In this document: in pieces, positions 61,433 through 64,000 of the stretch
Layout: each line of letters opens with the position of its first letter
How positions within the stretch are numbered: the first letter of the stretch is position 1
From: Ancylobacter amanitiformis
Lineage (GTDB): Bacteria > Pseudomonadota > Alphaproteobacteria > Rhizobiales > Xanthobacteraceae
DNA: 64,000 bases
Direction: 5' to 3'
Assembly (NCBI RefSeq): GCF_030814815.1
Contig: NZ_JAUSVR010000003.1
Coordinates: forward strand, 310,001 to 374,000
Notes under the pieces: generated by a model
Told to the model about the DNA's origin: nothing
What the model saw: only the letters and a program-made list of their open reading frames with translations
Databases searched by the model: none
Program-made: the position numbers and the translations under genes

Positions 61433-62218
61433 ATGGGTGTGCTGGCCGCTCAGGCAGACAACCGCAATCTTTCGAAGGAACGCATCGATCTGGCGGCGGC
61501 CTATCGATTGATCGCCCATTTCAGGATGGATGACAGCATCTTCACGCATATTTCCGCCAAGGCGCCGCAGTCGGCCGAGATGCACGGTCGCGAACTGTTT
61601 CTGCTCAATTCCTATGGTCTGCGCTTCAACGAGGTGAAGGCCTCGGAACTGGTCACCGTCGACCTCGACGGCAGCATCGTGGATGATCCTCTGGGCCACG
61701 GCATCAACGCCGCCGGCTTCACCATTCACTCCGCGGTGCACGCGGCCCGGCCGGATGCGGCCTGCGTGCTCCACACACACACCGTGGCCGGCGTCGCGGT
61801 CTCCTGCATGGAGGAGGGCCTGCTGCCGCTCAACCAGTGGGCGCTGCAATTCTATGATCGCGTCGCCTATCACGCCTATGAGGGCATCGCGCTGGACATG
61901 TCCGAGCGCGACCGGCTGGTGGCCGACCTCGGCACCAGGAACGCGATGATCCTGCGCAATCACGGGCTGATGACCTGCGGGCGCACGGTCGGCGAGGCGT
62001 TCATCCTGATGTACTATCTCGAACGTGCCTGCCAGGCGCAGCTGGCGGCGCTGTCCACCGGGCGTGCGCTGCGGCTGCCGACGGCCGAGATCGCCGAGCT
62101 CACCGCTCGCCAGACGGAGAGCTGGGATTCGCTGCACGCCGAAAGCGGGTTGGATGATCCCGAATGGAACGCCTTCGTGCGGCTGATCCGCGCCGTGGCC
62201 CCCGATTTCGAGAGCTGA
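61433..62218 (+). CDS. Class II aldolase/adducin-family protein
   Basis: A 261-residue zinc-dependent aldolase-like protein. Zinc ligands are the two histidines of CVLHTHTVAGVA and the histidine in MILRNHGLMTCG; the fold start is LAAAYRLIAHFRMDDSIFTHISAKAP. Characterised relatives split fuculose-1-phosphate or related sugars, but many members act as decarboxylases or on 4-hydroxy-2-oxoacids. AGGGAG lies before the ATG. It follows the transporter genes by 165 bases, probably with its own promoter or as a late operon gene. Substrate unknown. Confidence 0.88.
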   Translation: MGVLAAQADNRNLSKERIDLAAAYRLIAHFRMDDSIFTHISAKAPQSAEMHGRELFLLNSYGLRFNEVKASELVTVDLDGSIVDDPLGHGINAAGFTIHSAVHAARPDAACVLHTHTVAGVAVSCMEEGLLPLNQWALQFYDRVAYHAYEGIALDMSERDRLVADLGTRNAMILRNHGLMTCGRTVGEAFILMYYLERACQAQLAALSTGRALRLPTAEIAELTARQTESWDSLHAESGLDDPEWNAFVRLIRAVAPDFES

Positions 62219-62460
62219 ACCGGCGCGCCGCACCCTGCCGTCACCGGACATGTCGGCCTCGGGGCAAGCATGCCGGCCATTCACCGGCGGTGGCGGGCCG
62301 GCCAACATGATTGTAGCCGGCTCCCTTGTCACGACGAGGCCGCTTATGGAGCGCGCCGGCGATGCGTGGATTTGGGCCCCGTGAATGCCTTCGAACGAGT
62401 GACGGGCAGTGACGACGGCGCGTCCGCTATCGCGCGTCTTTGCCTTACGTCACGCTGGCG

Positions 62461-62490
62461 AAGGCGAAGGCGAAGGCGAAGGCGAAGGCG
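62461..62490. repeat. Hexanucleotide repeat (AAGGCG)5
   Basis: Five exact AAGGCG units, flanked by CTGGCG and CGGGCG that look like decayed units. It is the only pure hexanucleotide run noticed in the window. Confidence 0.95.
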
Positions 62491-62537
62491 CGGGCGCGGA
62501 GGCTCATCTCCTGGTCCCGCGACACCCGCCAAGGTGT

Positions 62538-62603
62538 CCGTCGCCGGCTTCGGCCGCCGACCTTGCTCGTCCGTCGCCGGCTTCTGCCGCCGACCTTGCT
62601 CGA
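62538..62603. repeat. 33-bp tandem duplication upstream of the CocE/NonD hydrolase gene
   Basis: Units 62538-62570 and 62571-62603 match at 31 of 33 positions. Both contain the core GCCGCCGACCTTGCTCG. Confidence 0.92.
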
Positions 62604-62691
62604 TGGCCGGCGGGGGCAGGCCGCCTGAACCCCGTCCATTGCCGTCGGCCGGCGTCCCGTCCGCTGGCCGCAGCGCAGGAGTGCAGACCTC

Positions 62692-64000
62692 ATGTCCGTC
62701 GTGAACGCTTTTCCCCGCGCGGTGACGTGCTTCGATCCGGTCTTCATCCCCATGCGGGACGGCGTGCGGCTGGCGGCGACGCTCTGGCTTCCCGCCGATG
62801 CCGGCGAGAACCCCGTGCCAGCGATCCTGGAACTGATCCCCTATCGCCGGCGCGACGGCACGGTGTTCCGCGACGCCAAGATGCACCCCTATGTCGCCGG
62901 ACACGGCTTTGCCTGCTGCCGGGTCGACATTCGCGGTTCCGGCGACAGCGAGGGCGTGCTTACCGACGAATATAGCGAGCTGGAATTCGACGATGCCGAG
63001 GACATCATCGCCTGGCTGGCGGCACAGCCCTGGTCGAGCGGCGCGGTCGGCATGACCGGCATTTCCTGGGGCGGCTTCAATGCGCTGCAGGTCGCCGCGC
63101 GCCAGCCGCCGGCGCTGAAGGCCATCATCGCCCTGTGCTGCTCCGACGACCGCTATGCCGATGACGTGCACTATGTCGGCGGCTGCCTCCTGACCGAGGA
63201 CGCCATGTGGTCGTCCTTCATGCTGGCGCTGGGCGCCCTTCCGCCGGATCCGCAGATTGTCGGCGAGCGCTGGCGGTCGATGTGGCGGGAGCGGCTGGAG
63301 GCGTCGACCTGCTGGTCGGAGCGCTGGCTGCAGCATCAGCGGCGCGATGATTACTGGCGGCGCGGCTCGGTCTGCGAGGATTTTTCCCGCATCGCGATCC
63401 CGGTCTATGCGATCAGCGGCTGGGACGACACCTATTCCAACGCGGTGCCGCGGCTGCTGGAAGGCCTGTCCGGCCCCTGCAAGGGGCTGGTCGGCCCGTG
63501 GTCGCATGCCTATCCCTTTCTCGGCGAACCGGGGCCGGCGATCGGCTATCTGCAGGAGGCCATCCGCTGGTGGCGGCACTGGCTCTGCGGCGTCGATACC
63601 GGCATCATGGACGAGCCCGCCTATACCGCCTGGATCACCGAGCCGCACGCGCCGGCGCCCTTCTATGCGGAGCATCCCGGGCGCTGGGTGGCCGAGCCCG
63701 GCTGGCCCTCGCCGAACATCGCGGCGCAGGTGCTGCGTCTCAACACGGGAACGCTCGCGCCCGACGCCCGTCCGGGTGGCGAACTGGTGATCGCGTCGCC
63801 GGTGACGACGGCGCAGGCTTTCGGCCGTTATGGCGGCTATGGCGGCACGGTGCCCGACATGGCGCTGGACCAGCGGCGCGACGACGGCCTCGGCCTCAGC
63901 TTCGACACCGAGCCGCTCACGGAAGCGTTCGATCTGCTCGGGGCGCCGGTGGTGGACCTGCGCGCCCGCTGCGATGTCGCCGGGGCTCAACTCGTCGCCC
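62692..64000 (+). CDS. CocE/NonD-family hydrolase (3' truncated by window edge)
   Basis: A serine hydrolase of the cocaine esterase / X-Pro dipeptidyl peptidase superfamily; 436 codons are visible and the end is outside the window. It begins MSVVNAFPRAVTCFDPVFIPMRDGVRLAATLWLPAD. Then come ILELIPYRRRDGT, RVDIRGSGDSEG, the nucleophile Ser125 in GMTGISWGGFN, the acid Asp245 in ISGWDDTYSN, and His272 in GPWSHAYPFL. A C-terminal jelly-roll domain has started by the edge. AGGAG lies 10 bases before the ATG. Family members hydrolyse esters or amides of diverse small molecules. It is the last visible gene of the cluster; its substrate is unknown. Confidence 0.9.
   Translation, partial: MSVVNAFPRAVTCFDPVFIPMRDGVRLAATLWLPADAGENPVPAILELIPYRRRDGTVFRDAKMHPYVAGHGFACCRVDIRGSGDSEGVLTDEYSELEFDDAEDIIAWLAAQPWSSGAVGMTGISWGGFNALQVAARQPPALKAIIALCCSDDRYADDVHYVGGCLLTEDAMWSSFMLALGALPPDPQIVGERWRSMWRERLEASTCWSERWLQHQRRDDYWRRGSVCEDFSRIAIPVYAISGWDDTYSNAVPRLLEGLSGPCKGLVGPWSHAYPFLGEPGPAIGYLQEAIRWWRHWLCGVDTGIMDEPAYTAWITEPHAPAPFYAEHPGRWVAEPGWPSPNIAAQVLRLNTGTLAPDARPGGELVIASPVTTAQAFGRYGGYGGTVPDMALDQRRDDGLGLSFDTEPLTEAFDLLGAPVVDLRARCDVAGAQLVA

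Larger units (their letters stand above)
62219..62691 (+). other. 473-base region rich in simple and tandem repeats
   Basis: No gene recognised. It contains (AAGGCG)5 at 62461-62490 and a 33-bp tandem pair at 62538-62603. Open frames through it encode Lys-Ala or Arg-rich repeats and lack ribosome sites, so I treat it as non-coding leader of the hydrolase gene. Confidence 0.55.

Noticed and set aside
62440..62628. Lys-Ala repeat peptide encoded by the AAGGCG run
   Set aside because: No ribosome site, no family, and the frame continues into an unrelated tandem repeat, so coding is unsupported.

Overview
The window is a continuous, very GC-rich stretch of bacterial chromosome with dense gene packing, short gaps and no insertion sequence, phage module or CRISPR array that I could see. 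Several genes point to an alphaproteobacterium of the Hyphomicrobiales: an IalB-family secreted protein, a DUF4167 protein downstream of prfA-prmC, CpdR, PhaR, PtsP, a ROSE-type RNA thermometer, an alphaproteobacterial RpoH promoter and suhB/MmgR-type small RNAs. The Xanthobacteraceae are plausible, but I cannot prove the genus from the sequence.

Region by region. 1-3.6 kb: a truncated small subunit plus a GMC-type dehydrogenase, then leuB. 3.7-12.6 kb: a small secreted protein, ispA, mtgA, rpmF, a lipoprotein-like hydrolase, a degenerate-GGDEF/EAL protein, and the polyhydroxybutyrate genes phaR, phaA and phaB. 12.8-18 kb: a YddG-like exporter, a DUF985 cupin, gloB, an IalB-like protein, a DUF1232 protein, thpR and a MOSC protein. 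18-27.9 kb: the ptsP-prfA-prmC-DUF4167 block, lysC, ubiG and an MFS transporter. 28-37 kb: clpB, a DUF2267 protein, galU, a MltB-type lytic transglycosylase and a DUF459 protein. 35.8-42.1 kb: gltB-gltD (glutamate synthase). 42.6-46 kb: hsp20 under a ROSE thermometer, flanked by two related secreted proteins, then a lysophospholipase-like hydrolase. 46-50.4 kb: hisN, three copies of a 100-nt small RNA, an N-formylglutamate amidohydrolase-like protein, cpdR and tRNA-Val(GAC).

51-64 kb: a catabolic-looking accessory region. A ThDP-dependent decarboxylase and a Fae-like protein run leftward. Running rightward are a Rieske oxygenase, an XRE-cupin regulator, a FAD oxidoreductase, a complete polyamine-type ABC importer, a class II aldolase and a CocE/NonD hydrolase cut by the right edge. 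Its substrate cannot be read from the sequence. The gene set suggests uptake and oxidative breakdown of a cationic nitrogen compound, perhaps with formaldehyde release.

The strongest non-coding observations are the three suhB/MmgR-like RNAs next to the inositol-monophosphatase-family gene hisN, and the complete RpoH promoter plus three-hairpin ROSE leader of hsp20. The window also shows a recurring pattern of short tandem duplications (12-33 bp). Several of these overlap stop codons, and one builds the leader peptide of the lytic transglycosylase.
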